Shown piece by piece: positions 26,435 to 35,692 of a stretch of DNA of 44,099 nt. The first letter of the stretch is position 1. Each line of letters begins with the position of its first letter. Source of the DNA: Lachnospiraceae bacterium UBA4364 (lineage in GTDB: Bacteria > Bacillota > Clostridia > Lachnospirales > Lachnospiraceae); assembly GCA_002393955.1 (NCBI GenBank), contig DGSK01000012.1, forward strand, positions 1 through 44,099, in the 5' to 3' direction. Made by a program: the position numbers and the translations under genes. The notes under the pieces were generated by a model that had not been told where the DNA came from, did no database searches, and saw only the letters and a list, made by a program, of their open reading frames with translations.

Positions 26435-27523
26435 TCACCTTATCTGTATATCCACCCTATTTGGCAATTCAGCTTCCTTGTCATAGCTGTATGAGAGCTC
26501 CTCCGCCGTGTTTTCAAGCATTGAAAGAGACAGTCCGTTGTCCGTATCTTTGATATCAAATGCTTCCCCTGCGTAGGATACGGATATATGGCATTTTTCA
26601 TCCTGCATTGAATACTCCACGCTCACGTTTATGTCAGGCATATCATAATGCGGTATCAGTATCTGCCGTACCAGTTCTTCTATGGCAAGCCGTATGCGGT
26701 ATTTCGTGGCAGATGCCACATCATTATTCATAAAAAACGTATCCAGCTCTGCGTCCATGCGGATAAAGTCATAGTCTCTGCTGTCTATCCTTGCTTCGAA
26801 TACTTTAAGCTTTCTGATAAAGCGCCTTGTCAGTTCTTTTTTCGGAGCATCGAAGATTTCTTCCGGTGTCCCCTCCTCGTAAATTCCGCCGTCATCCATA
26901 TAGAACACCCGGTTAGATATAGCCCTGGCAAAACTCATTTCATGAGTCACTATCATCATGGTCTTGCCGCTTTTTGCTAACTCCCTTATAACAGCCTGCA
27001 CCTCCGAAACCATAGTGGGATCCAGTGCGCTCGTGGGCTCGTCCAAAAGTATCACCTCGGGATCCATGCAGAGTGTCCTTGCAATGGCTACTCTCTGCTT
27101 CTGTCCGCCGGAGAGCTCGTCCGGATATGACAGAGCCTTATCCGCCACTCCCACTCTCCTGAGCAGCTCCATGCCTTTGTCATATGCCTCCTGTTTACTC
27201 TTATTCAAAAGATCCATAGGCGCTATCATGAGATTTTCTATGACTGTAAGATGCCCGAACAGATTGAAGGACTGGAATACCATCCCCATTCTCCTTCTGG
27301 CTTTTTTTACATCATATCCCTTTGCAGTGATCTCTTCGTCCCCTAAGAACACCTGACCGGAAGTAGGTGTCTCAAGCAGGTTGATACAGCGCAGCAGTGT
27401 AGATTTCCCCGTACCTGACGGTCCTATTACCGAAATAACATCCCCGTCGTTTATCGTCACGCTGACATCCTTAAGCGGGGTTACCATATCATATTCTTTT
27501 CTAAGTTTTTTGATCTCAATCAT
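26435..27523 (-). CDS. Polar amino acid ABC transporter ATPase fused to a GHKL/RsbW-like ATPase domain
   Basis: The first ~240 residues are a GlnQ/HisP-type ATPase: Walker A GPSGTGKST near 35, Q-loop VFQSFN, signature LSGGQKQR, Walker B LLDEPTSALDP and the switch His in VTHEMSF. The remaining ~115 residues do not belong to this family. They contain an N-box-like AIEELVRQIL, strands like ISVSYAGEAFD followed by DTDNGLSLSMLENTAEELSYSY, typical of HATPase_c_2/SpoIIAB-RsbW anti-sigma ATPases. The ATG overlaps the stop of the permease gene by 8 bp, so the subunits are coupled. The second domain may couple transport to signalling, which is inference. Confidence 0.85.
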   Translation of the reverse strand: MIEIKKLRKEYDMVTPLKDVSVTINDGDVISVIGPSGTGKSTLLRCINLLETPTSGQVFLGDEEITAKGYDVKKARRRMGMVFQSFNLFGHLTVIENLMIAPMDLLNKSKQEAYDKGMELLRRVGVADKALSYPDELSGGQKQRVAIARTLCMDPEVILLDEPTSALDPTMVSEVQAVIRELAKSGKTMMIVTHEMSFARAISNRVFYMDDGGIYEEGTPEEIFDAPKKELTRRFIRKLKVFEARIDSRDYDFIRMDAELDTFFMNNDVASATKYRIRLAIEELVRQILIPHYDMPDINVSVEYSMQDEKCHISVSYAGEAFDIKDTDNGLSLSMLENTAEELSYSYDKEAELPNRVDIQIR

Positions 27524-29852
27524 TTATCTCAACCCCCTTCAGGATATTTTCCCTCTTCCGCTGCTTCGGATCTACGGATACTTCTATACGGCTGACAATA
27601 AATGTCAAAAGCCACCCCAGTATAAAATATATGACAGCAACTGCGATCAGCGGGAAAAATGCCTCATAGGTACGTCCCCGCACGATATCGCCCATCTTGG
27701 TAAGATCCTGCACCGCGATATATCCTACGATAGCCGTTGCCTTGATAAGTGCCACTACTTCCCCTTTATAGACCGGCAGGAAATGAGGGACCGCCTGGGG
27801 CAGGATGATACGGAAGAAAGAACGGAGATCTCCATAGCCTAATGCTAGCGCAGCTTCCGACTGTCCCTTATCAATAGCGCCTACTCCGGTCCTTAACATG
27901 CCGAATACCCCGGCACCGAATACAAGCGTAAAAGCCACTACTGCTACCGCTGTTCCGCTTATCGATGTCTTGGCAAAAATAATGTAATAAAGGATCATTA
28001 AGAGTACCACAACCGGCATTCCCTGCACCAGCCACACAAATAATCCTGCGATCAGATTAGCTGCCCTGTTTCCGTTACGGCATGCCATGTACAGCAAAAA
28101 TCCCAGAACAGTTCCAAAGATTATGGATAAAACAGTAATCAGTATGGTGGTCCCTATTCCCTGAAGGAAAAGTTTCCACCTTGCCTCTCTTATGAAAGTC
28201 TTTTCAAAGCTCTCGCAGGTTCTTGCAATAAATCCCTTATTTTCAGCCTCTGCTTCTGCAGCCCTTACAATGAGCACGAATGAAGCAGGATAATACTCAA
28301 TAAAGTCAACTGCTTCCCTTCTCTCATCCGTAACGATTATGGAACCGGCTCCCATAAGTGCTTTGCCTGACTGCACATAGGATAAGACGGAGGCAAATTC
28401 CATCCCCACAAATTCTACATGCACATCCATTTCCTTTGCCATGAGCAGTATCATCTCAATATCAAAACCTATAAGTTCTCCGCCTTCACCCGCATAGCTC
28501 ATTGGCTCAAGTGCGTCACAGGCAGCTACCTGTACGGTCCCGTTTGTTCCCGGCCAGTCCTGCTTAGGGACAGTCTTTACGCTGTCATCAAGTCCGGTCC
28601 ATTTTTCCCATAATTCTTTTTTCGTTTCCTCGGGAATACTGTCATAAGCGGCCTGCCACCCCGCAAGCCTCTCATCATCCTTTGCAAAGGCAATGCCAAA
28701 TGTCCCTTCCTTAAGGGGCTCCGGGAAAAGCGCGAGCTCAGGATCCCTGTTTACCGCAAGCTCTGCAATGGCATTATTATTAAGGCAGGCATCGGTCTTT
28801 CCGTCCTTTAAAGCCAGAAGAATGTCCGCCATATTATTAAAATAAGAAAAGCTTCCCACCCCAGGGGCCTTGCTTTTTACCAGTTCCTCAAAGGGAGCGC
28901 CTACCAGCATGGATACGGTCTTTCCCTTCAGATCTGAGAATTCTGTAAATTCCGGCACGCATTCTGCAGTGCCGTTTTCCTGACCTTCCTGTGCGAGTTC
29001 CTTAGCAGGCACAGCAAGAACATATCCTCCATAGCTTGTAGGATCAGAGAAAAGTGCCTGCTCCCTTCGCTCGGGCGTGGCATTCATGTCGGTGGAAAAA
29101 TCGGCCCTGCCGGACTGTACAGCCGGAATCCTGCCTGAGAAATCCACATCAAGTATTTCAAGTGCATATCCTTTCTCACGGCAGAAACGGGTAACAAGGT
29201 CTATATCATAACCCACATTTTTCCCGTCCTTTATATAAGACCATGGCATATCCGATGATGTAGTGACGATCGTTATGGAGCCTTTCTCACCGGATAAACC
29301 TTCCATATCAACGACCTTTTTGTCTTCATCCACACCCAGCCAGATATCCTCTATTTCCTGCATGGTGCCGTCTGCGAATTTCTCCGCAAGGAAAGAATTG
29401 AATTCTTCACAGAGGGCAGCACTGTCCGGATCATCTTTCCTGAAAGCAAAACTGTACTCAGCCTCTGTTATCTTTTCGCGGATAAAATCAATCTCCGGCT
29501 GTTCGGCATGTATAGTCTTGAGATTAGGCTCATCCCCAATATAAGCGTCGATCCTGCCTGCAAGAAGAGCCGCATTCAGGTCCGGATAGCTGCTGAAATA
29601 TAAAAGCTCACTGTCCGGGAACTCGGTCTTTGCCAGATCTTCCGTCGGTGTTCCCGTGAGCACGCCTATCTTCCTGCCGTTATAAGCCCTCCAGGCTGCT
29701 GTCTCCGAATCTTCCTGTCCGCTGTCATCCGAAGCGTTAACGCTTATGGTAAGTGCACCAGGCACAAGCACTGCCAGTATCATGCATAATATGAGGAAAA
29801 TTTTAATGTTCTTTTTATACGGTTTCCTATCCGTATTTCTGCCCGAACCCAT
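27516..29852 (-). CDS. Polar amino acid ABC transporter: tandem substrate-binding lobes fused to permease
   Basis: 778 aa with a signal/anchor helix (about 14-38). Four SBP_bac_3-like half-domains follow in the order lobe 2 (about 50-170, starts GRKIGVLTGTPTEDL), lobe 1 (about 190-285, ITIVTTSSDMPWSY...GYDID), lobe 2 (about 300-420, GKTVSMLVGAPFEEL), lobe 1 (about 435-530, VQVAACDALEPMSY...GFDIE). A BPD_transp_1 permease with about five TM helices ends the protein (about 555-765, EAA-like loop SEAALALGYGDLRSFFRIILPQA). Start: ATG 29852 has AAGGAGG at 8 nt. The frame extends to 29915 without such a site. An importer for a polar amino acid is likely, specificity unknown. Confidence 0.88.
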   Translation of the reverse strand: MGSGRNTDRKPYKKNIKIFLILCMILAVLVPGALTISVNASDDSGQEDSETAAWRAYNGRKIGVLTGTPTEDLAKTEFPDSELLYFSSYPDLNAALLAGRIDAYIGDEPNLKTIHAEQPEIDFIREKITEAEYSFAFRKDDPDSAALCEEFNSFLAEKFADGTMQEIEDIWLGVDEDKKVVDMEGLSGEKGSITIVTTSSDMPWSYIKDGKNVGYDIDLVTRFCREKGYALEILDVDFSGRIPAVQSGRADFSTDMNATPERREQALFSDPTSYGGYVLAVPAKELAQEGQENGTAECVPEFTEFSDLKGKTVSMLVGAPFEELVKSKAPGVGSFSYFNNMADILLALKDGKTDACLNNNAIAELAVNRDPELALFPEPLKEGTFGIAFAKDDERLAGWQAAYDSIPEETKKELWEKWTGLDDSVKTVPKQDWPGTNGTVQVAACDALEPMSYAGEGGELIGFDIEMILLMAKEMDVHVEFVGMEFASVLSYVQSGKALMGAGSIIVTDERREAVDFIEYYPASFVLIVRAAEAEAENKGFIARTCESFEKTFIREARWKLFLQGIGTTILITVLSIIFGTVLGFLLYMACRNGNRAANLIAGLFVWLVQGMPVVVLLMILYYIIFAKTSISGTAVAVVAFTLVFGAGVFGMLRTGVGAIDKGQSEAALALGYGDLRSFFRIILPQAVPHFLPVYKGEVVALIKATAIVGYIAVQDLTKMGDIVRGRTYEAFFPLIAVAVIYFILGWLLTFIVSRIEVSVDPKQRKRENILKGVEIND

Positions 29853-29917
29853 TTGCAATTCCTCCTTTTTATAAATTCTTTGCTTTCTGTAACAACTTCT
29901 CTCTCCTGCCTTCATAA

Positions 29918-32287
29918 CTATTCAGCATTTTCCTGACTGTCGGACGGCGCAGGAAGCGGCTCGCCGTCAGTACTTTCAGCAGGATTTTCCGCCGGACTGT
30001 CCGTAACCGGCGGCAGGTCAGTCTGCTGTTCATCCGTAACGGGCGGTACCTCCTCCTGTATCACCGGTATCGCATCTTCCGCCGGAAGACCGAGATCGGG
30101 AGCCGCTTCCTCCGCCGGTGCTTCTGTCGGAGCGACATAGTTGGTCCTTCCGTAGGTCATGGCAGAGCGGGAAGATTCTGCCTCCGGAAATACATGGCTG
30201 TAATAGTCCGAGGACAGGCACTTTCTGCAGAAATTGATCTTATTGTTTACTATGGTCTTTATCTGATCTTCATAACCTTCAGGTATCACGGTATCTTCGC
30301 TTGCGGGAGTAAACTTTCCGCTGGATGCAATATATGTGCCAAGATCAGTCTTCCAGTCATGGGACAGATTAAACACAAGCGGGTCTGCATCAGACAGCAC
30401 ATCTCTTCCGACCATGAGCCTGGAATCAAATTCAATACCAAAAAGATTGAGCAGTGTCGGCGTGATATCCGGGCTGAAAACCGGGTCATCAACAACGATC
30501 GGATCCATATCCTCCAGCTCGCCGCACCATATTATGAGACGGTTGTGGTCCCGTACAAGATTATTCTTCACCTTCTCGCCGTAAAGTTCCGGCAGCGAGC
30601 TTCCATAGGAAAGCCCGTAAGGAAAGTGATCTGCGGATATCACTATGACAGTATCGTCCGCAATCCCCTTTTCTTCCAATGTGTCTACCAGATATTCCAT
30701 TGCAGCCTCAAACTCAAGCTGACTTGCCAGATATGCCCTTACCTGGGAAGAATACTCAAGATCCGCCACCTCATCCTTATGTTTTTTTGACATTGCATTG
30801 CCGTCAAAGGTATAAGGACAATGTCCGCTGACTGTCATATAGTAAATATTGAAGGGCTGACTGTCTATGTAAGTAGGAAGAGTTGCCTCGAACATATCCT
30901 TATCGCTGAGTGACCATGCATGGTCAAGCATTTTTTCAAGGCCGTTGCCGTTTGCCATGAAACCGTCAGAATAGCCAAGGTTAATATGTGTAGCATTACG
31001 GTTGTAATAGGTATATGAGCCGTTGTGATACATCTTGCCATAATACCCCAGCCTGTTCAGCTGATAGCCCATTGTCATATAGTTTAAGTTGTCACGGGTG
31101 TCCGTCATGGAGGATCCGCCGTTCGTAGGAAGCATCCCCATGAGGATATTATACTCACCGCCGGTAGTTCCTGCTCCGGAGGGCTGATAATAATCAGTAA
31201 ACTGTATACCTTTGGTTGCCAGCCTGTAAAGTGTAGGCGTCAGTTCTTCATCTATAACTTCCGCAGAAAAAGCTTCTGCTGTTATCAATATAAGATTCTT
31301 GCCCTTGAATAATCCGGTATACTGGTTTTTCATGGAAGGCGTAAGGGACGCCACATACAGATCCATTGCCTGAAGATTTCCCGATGTGGTTTCTGCAAGG
31401 GCCTCAAAATCAATATCAAGGATGTTCGGGGTGTATACGATCTCTTCAGGAGTTTCGGGATCACCGTTTTCAGCAGCATCGGCAGACACACCATTGCCTG
31501 ATGCAGATACAGCAGGAGCAGGCATCATCGTTTCAACAGCATTCGAGGCAGCTTCTTTATTATCCTCCGGGAGAATAAATCCGGCAGTGGTGTCTTCAGG
31601 TTCACTTTTGCTAAACCATGGAACCGCCTCCCTCACTTCCAACCTTGCCGCTGTATTTACTCCAAGTATACGCACCGCTCTGTCGAAATCATATTCATCG
31701 GTATAGGAATGGTACATGATGTCATTCCCGCCTATATAAAGCCTGTGGATCAAAAAAAGCAGAACCACAAGTGATGCATTAAGTGCTATTTCCTTCGGGC
31801 CAAGCCTCTTTGCTTCGTCCTTTCTCATAAGTATCAGGTAAAGGATAAAAGGAAGCAGGAAAATCGCAAAATGCAGAAGTCCGCTCGGAGACAGCAGCAA
31901 TATCCTTATATTATAAGAATATTCTGAAACAGCATCGGTCGCACCATTTGCCATGGTACCGAATGAATAGAACACGCCGAATTCCGCAAATATAAAATAG
32001 ATCAATAAAAAAAGGAGACTCTGCAGAAACAGAAAAAATGCACGCAGCCCCCGATTGATATTTTTATTATTAAACAGCGACGATAAAAGGAAAAAAAGGC
32101 TGCCGCAGCAGGCGCTGGATATGACTATACCGATCAGATTACCGGCCGAAAAAGGTATATCTGTTGACAGCATAAATACGGTCTCCAGATAAAGTATCGA
32201 CAGTGGGCAGTATATGGCAAAAAGAATCGTAAACATTACAAAAATCACTTTCTCCGTATAATTTCCGGCTGTACTAAACAGCCGCAC
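29918..32287 (-). CDS. LtaS-like membrane phosphoglycerol transferase / sulfatase-fold enzyme
   Basis: Polytopic membrane protein of 789 aa with five N-terminal TM helices (within about 12-190), a linker, and an extracellular alkaline-phosphatase-superfamily domain (about 325-690). Visible motifs: NLILITAEAF (metal Glu), the presumed nucleophile Thr in AGTTGGEY near 375, VSGHCPYTF and ISADHFPYG (metal ligands). A Pro/Glu/Ala-rich tail of about 70 residues ends the protein. Family members polymerise lipoteichoic acid or transfer phosphoglycerol to glycans. The start is uncertain: GTG at 32287 has no clear ribosome site and lies 32 bp after the ABC ATPase stop. The tail suggests a wall-spanning or disordered extension. 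Confidence 0.85.
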   Translation of the reverse strand: MRLFSTAGNYTEKVIFVMFTILFAIYCPLSILYLETVFMLSTDIPFSAGNLIGIVISSACCGSLFFLLSSLFNNKNINRGLRAFFLFLQSLLFLLIYFIFAEFGVFYSFGTMANGATDAVSEYSYNIRILLLSPSGLLHFAIFLLPFILYLILMRKDEAKRLGPKEIALNASLVVLLFLIHRLYIGGNDIMYHSYTDEYDFDRAVRILGVNTAARLEVREAVPWFSKSEPEDTTAGFILPEDNKEAASNAVETMMPAPAVSASGNGVSADAAENGDPETPEEIVYTPNILDIDFEALAETTSGNLQAMDLYVASLTPSMKNQYTGLFKGKNLILITAEAFSAEVIDEELTPTLYRLATKGIQFTDYYQPSGAGTTGGEYNILMGMLPTNGGSSMTDTRDNLNYMTMGYQLNRLGYYGKMYHNGSYTYYNRNATHINLGYSDGFMANGNGLEKMLDHAWSLSDKDMFEATLPTYIDSQPFNIYYMTVSGHCPYTFDGNAMSKKHKDEVADLEYSSQVRAYLASQLEFEAAMEYLVDTLEEKGIADDTVIVISADHFPYGLSYGSSLPELYGEKVKNNLVRDHNRLIIWCGELEDMDPIVVDDPVFSPDITPTLLNLFGIEFDSRLMVGRDVLSDADPLVFNLSHDWKTDLGTYIASSGKFTPASEDTVIPEGYEDQIKTIVNNKINFCRKCLSSDYYSHVFPEAESSRSAMTYGRTNYVAPTEAPAEEAAPDLGLPAEDAIPVIQEEVPPVTDEQQTDLPPVTDSPAENPAESTDGEPLPAPSDSQENAE

Positions 32288-32319
32288 ATTCTGTAATTAT
32301 CGCACATTTCACGTGTTCG

Positions 32320-33120
32320 TCAAGGAAGCGCATCTTTATCTAAAAGCATCCTGTCATTATCCAATGCCCTTCCGGCAATGTCCTTGAACCGGTCCAACAG
32401 GTCCTGAACGGTCATAGCTGCACGCTCCTCACCGGATACATCAAGTATGATCTTCCCCTTATCCATCATAAGGGTACGGTTTCCAAGAGTAAGAGCCGAC
32501 TGCATATTGTGGGTGATCATAAGACAGGTCAGGCGTTCTTTCTTCACCACATCTTCAGTTATCTCAAGCACCTTATCTGCTGCCGCCGGATCAAGCGCTG
32601 CAGTATGCTCATCCAAAAGCAGTAAACTGGGTGGATTGATAGTTGCCATAAGGAGGGTCACAGCCTGGCGCTGACCGCCGGACAGAAGCCCCATAGGCTG
32701 TTTCATTCTGTCCTCCAGCCCCATGTTCAGCTTTGACAGTATCTCACGGAATTCATTCCTCTGCTCCTTTGTCATATGAGAAAGCCAGCCTCCCCTGCCT
32801 GCTGCTAGCATCAGGTTTTCCTCTATGGTCATGCCGGCCGCAGTTCCCCGCATGGGATCCTGGAACAATCGCCCTATCTTACGTGCACGTACATATTCCG
32901 GAGCAAGGGTTATATCATCACCGTCAAGCTCTATCCTGCCGCTGTCTGTGATAAAGTTTCCGCTTATGGCATTAAACAGGGTTGATTTTCCGGCGCCATT
33001 GGCACCTATTATGGTCACAAACTCGCCGTCCTCCACCTTCAGGTTAAGCTTATCCAATACCAGCTTGGCATTGACGGTTCCCGGATTAAAAGTCTTTGAT
33101 ATTTCCGAAAGTTTAAGCAT
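32320..33120 (-). CDS. trpZ: TrpZ-like ABC transporter ATP-binding protein
   Basis: Cytoplasmic ATPase of a three-component importer, 266 aa. Walker A GANGAGKST near 40, Q-loop RLFQDP, signature LLSGGQRQA, Walker B LLLLDEHTAALDP and switch His ITHNMQ. DEHT in place of DEPT is typical for this branch, which pairs with BPD_transp_2-type permeases. The ATG at 33120 has GGAGG at 9 nt. The GTG two codons earlier would be too close to it. It overlaps the permease stop by 8 bp. The symbol rests on operon content and the upstream Trp T-box. Confidence 0.88.
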   Translation of the reverse strand: MLKLSEISKTFNPGTVNAKLVLDKLNLKVEDGEFVTIIGANGAGKSTLFNAISGNFITDSGRIELDGDDITLAPEYVRARKIGRLFQDPMRGTAAGMTIEENLMLAAGRGGWLSHMTKEQRNEFREILSKLNMGLEDRMKQPMGLLSGGQRQAVTLLMATINPPSLLLLDEHTAALDPAAADKVLEITEDVVKKERLTCLMITHNMQSALTLGNRTLMMDKGKIILDVSGEERAAMTVQDLLDRFKDIAGRALDNDRMLLDKDALP

Positions 33121-34066
33121 CGTCACCGCCCTCCGATCTGCCTGCAGGATGTTTTTTCAGTCCCATACTGCGCTTTATAAGAGGAAGCCTGGTCTTGAAA
33201 TAAGGTCCGCTTATGGCGATTATGACAATGACCGACGATACGAACTTAAGCATATACGCCGGCAGATTAAACCTTAACGCTATGGTATATACAAGTCTGA
33301 AAACAAAAGCACCCGCAACAGCACCGCATGCCTTGGCTGTGATCCCGCCTTTTGACACAAGTGCCTGCCCTATCAGAAGGGATGCCAAAGCTATCGTTAC
33401 CATACCTGATCCTATATCAATATTGACCGATTTCTGTGACTGGGCTAACAGACAGCCGCTGAGCGCAGTAAAAGCATTTGCTATGCACAATCCCACTATG
33501 GTAGTGAATGCAGGATTGATGGAGGATGATTTTACCATATCCGGATTGTTTCCCGTAGCCCTTATGGCAAGCCCAAGTCTGGTCCTTAGGAAAAATGCCA
33601 GGAAAACCACCACCAGGGTGACAGCCACTGCTGCAATGATAAGCTTATAAGCACCGCCTAGGAAAGTCCCCTCAAGTATTTCCTTAAGCTGCGTAAAAAC
33701 CGTCTCTGTTTTATTCATATTTAGCAGGGACGAATTGCCCATAATTGCAATATTGATCGAATACCATGCTGTATTTACTATGATACCGGCCAGCAGGCTC
33801 TCAACCCCCATCTTGGTCTGCAGCAGCGCCACAATGAATCCTGATACCACGCCTGCTGCCATAGCGGCAGGTATGGACAGATAGGGATGTCCCGATATGG
33901 CGACAACCGCACCAACGGTGGCTCCCATGGTAAAGCAGCCATCCGTTGACAGGTCGCATACATTTAACATCGTGTAACTTAAGTATAGAGCCAGTACCGT
34001 TAGTGCGCTGATAAGACCAAGCTCTAAGGCTGTCTGCAGCAGCGGAAGAATTTCACCGATTCCCAT
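33113..34066 (-). CDS. trpY: TrpY-like ABC transporter permease
   Basis: Integral membrane permease of 317 aa with about eight to nine TM helices, of the branched-chain/BPD_transp_2 class. The loop RTRLGLAIRATGNNPDMVKSSSINP corresponds to the ATPase-coupling segment of this class. It is flanked by the lipoprotein binding protein (11 bp upstream) and the ATPase (8-bp overlap), so the three form one importer. Tryptophan is the proposed substrate because of the TGG specifier of the leader. A uracil- or sugar-type substrate is not supported by the context. Confidence 0.87.
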   Translation of the reverse strand: MGIGEILPLLQTALELGLISALTVLALYLSYTMLNVCDLSTDGCFTMGATVGAVVAISGHPYLSIPAAMAAGVVSGFIVALLQTKMGVESLLAGIIVNTAWYSINIAIMGNSSLLNMNKTETVFTQLKEILEGTFLGGAYKLIIAAVAVTLVVVFLAFFLRTRLGLAIRATGNNPDMVKSSSINPAFTTIVGLCIANAFTALSGCLLAQSQKSVNIDIGSGMVTIALASLLIGQALVSKGGITAKACGAVAGAFVFRLVYTIALRFNLPAYMLKFVSSVIVIIAISGPYFKTRLPLIKRSMGLKKHPAGRSEGGDDA

Positions 34067-34077
34067 TACAAACCTCT

Positions 34078-35133
34078 TTATTCAAAGCTCTCTGCTGTAG
34101 TAATGCTCTCAACCTTTGTGCAGTAAGGTGCAAACGCTTCCTTAAGCTCATCAAAGGAAAGTCCCAGCATATCACATACATCTGTATTTATGGTAGCTGT
34201 TCCGTTGTCAAAAGTTCTGACAGGCGTGGAAGCGGGATCAGCACCGTTTATCAGTATCTCGCCTACCATATCTGCGGTTTCTACTCCAAGATTTGCATAG
34301 TCAACGCCGTATCCTAAGAATGCACCGTTTAATGCAAATGAATCTGCACCGGCATAATGAAGTATGCCTGCTTCAGAAAGCTTTTCATATATTGAAAGCT
34401 CTGCAGTCATTATCGTATTGTCCGAAGGTGTAAATATCGCCTCCACTCCATCAGCTATGAAAGCGTCAACAGCGAGGGATACCTCGTCAACATTGGTTCC
34501 CGTATGCTCCACATACTCTATGCCCTTTTCATCCAGGAAAGCCTTGGCATCAGCGATCGCTGCTGTTGACGAATCCTGTCCTACATCATACAGAAGACCA
34601 ACTTTTGAGATATCCGGATTCTGCACGAGGATAAGGTTCATTATCGCATTGGTATCCAGATAATCGGATGTACCGGTTATGTTTGCACCGGGTGCATCAT
34701 TGGATGCAACGATGCCTGCACCCTCAGGATCTGAAACGGCTGCAAAAACAACCGGGATACCGTTATCCTCTGTGGCTGCCTGCATGGTCATTGCAACAGG
34801 TGTCGCAACACCTACCATAATATCCACATCATCAGCTATGAAATTTGCAACTATCTGGGAAAGAACATTTGAATCTGCATTGCAGTTGTCATATTCGATC
34901 TCGAATGTAACATTGTTTTCCGCACCGATCTCGTCAAGTCGTGTCTCAATGTTGCTTACGATCTGGTTTAAAGATGCGTCATCAACATAGTTGCAGATAC
35001 CCACCTTGTAGGTCTTGCCTGATGCCTGATCATCACCACCGTCGGGAGTTTCACCTGTTCCCGCAGTGCTGCATGCGCAAAGTGATACAGCCATTACTGA
35101 TGTCATCAGAAATGATAAAAGCCTCTTTTTCAT
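34078..35133 (-). CDS. trpX: TrpX-like ABC transporter substrate-binding lipoprotein
   Basis: Extracellular binding protein anchored by lipid, 351 aa. The signal peptide MKKRLLSFLMTSVMAVSLCAC ends in lipobox LCAC, with the lipidated Cys at 21. The rest is a PF04392-type two-lobe periplasmic-binding fold (YKVGICNYVDDASLNQIVSNI..., DIMVGVATPVA, GLLYDVGQDSS, FTPSDNT). The frame is open to 35283, but the ATG at 35133 has GGAGG 5 nt upstream and starts the signal peptide exactly. First gene of trpXYZ, 170 nt downstream of the T-box terminator. Confidence 0.9.
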   Translation of the reverse strand: MKKRLLSFLMTSVMAVSLCACSTAGTGETPDGGDDQASGKTYKVGICNYVDDASLNQIVSNIETRLDEIGAENNVTFEIEYDNCNADSNVLSQIVANFIADDVDIMVGVATPVAMTMQAATEDNGIPVVFAAVSDPEGAGIVASNDAPGANITGTSDYLDTNAIMNLILVQNPDISKVGLLYDVGQDSSTAAIADAKAFLDEKGIEYVEHTGTNVDEVSLAVDAFIADGVEAIFTPSDNTIMTAELSIYEKLSEAGILHYAGADSFALNGAFLGYGVDYANLGVETADMVGEILINGADPASTPVRTFDNGTATINTDVCDMLGLSFDELKEAFAPYCTKVESITTAESFE

Positions 35134-35303
35134 AATTTCCTCCTTCTGCCGCATTTTTGCGGCTATGCGCCGGTCTCCGTTTCGAAATACCTGCGCTTTT
35201 AAATTTGACGGGACAGGACATCGTTCGGCTATAATTGCTGCCCGGTAATGTAGCGCCTGTCGGATGCCTGCACGATTACGCATCTGACCGGAAAATACAA
35301 AAC

Positions 35304-35580
35304 AAAAAGCCTGTCCCTATAGCAGTTTCTGCTGGGACAGGCTTGAAAATTCATACCTGCGGTGCCACCCGGCTTGGTGCATAACGCACCCACTCTGTAC
35401 ACACTATCATGTGCCGGATCCTTTAACGATGATCCACTCCGTCTCCCATACTCTGCCATCGGCATTTCCGGTCGCCCTCCGGAGTCCATTCAATACCGCG
35501 CCTGCCACTGCGATCCCACCATCCGCAGCTCTCTCCTGACAAGTGATGCGATACCTACTCACTCTCCGTCAACGGTTTAT
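35304..35580 (-). ncRNA. Tryptophan T-box leader riboswitch (TGG specifier)
   Basis: On the minus strand the leader begins near 35579 with Stem I features (GAGAGTGAGTA GA-motif region, AGAGAGCTG distal loop). The likely specifier loop GAATGGACT places TGG (Trp) at 35488-35486. The T-box sequence GGGTGGCACCGC lies at 35370-35359. A strong terminator follows: AAGCCTGTCCC...GGGACAGGCTT (35343-35307) then TTTTTG. Uncharged tRNA-Trp should stabilise the antiterminator and allow trpXYZ expression. This agrees with the known Trp T-box control of trpXYZ importers in Firmicutes. Confidence 0.92.
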
Positions 35581-35585
35581 AAAAA

Positions 35586-35613
35586 AATATCATACCGATA
35601 TAACAAATGTCAA
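35586..35613 (-). promoter_or_regulatory. Promoter of the T-box/trpXYZ transcript
   Basis: On the minus strand TTGACA (35613-35608) is a perfect -35. GATATT (35591-35586) with a 16-nt spacer is the probable -10. The transcript would begin about 7 nt further on, at the base of T-box Stem I. It also marks the right boundary of the transporter block. Confidence 0.75.
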
Positions 35614-35692
35614 CTACCTTTTTTTGTTTCGCTAAGTACGCTTTACAATTCCTCGTATTCTTCTTTTATCTTTTCTATATCCATATAAGCCC

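Noticed and set aside
35134..35283. 50-codon N-terminal extension of the trpX-like gene
   Set aside because: A perfect lipoprotein signal peptide begins at 35133 behind GGAGG. The extension lies in leader RNA.
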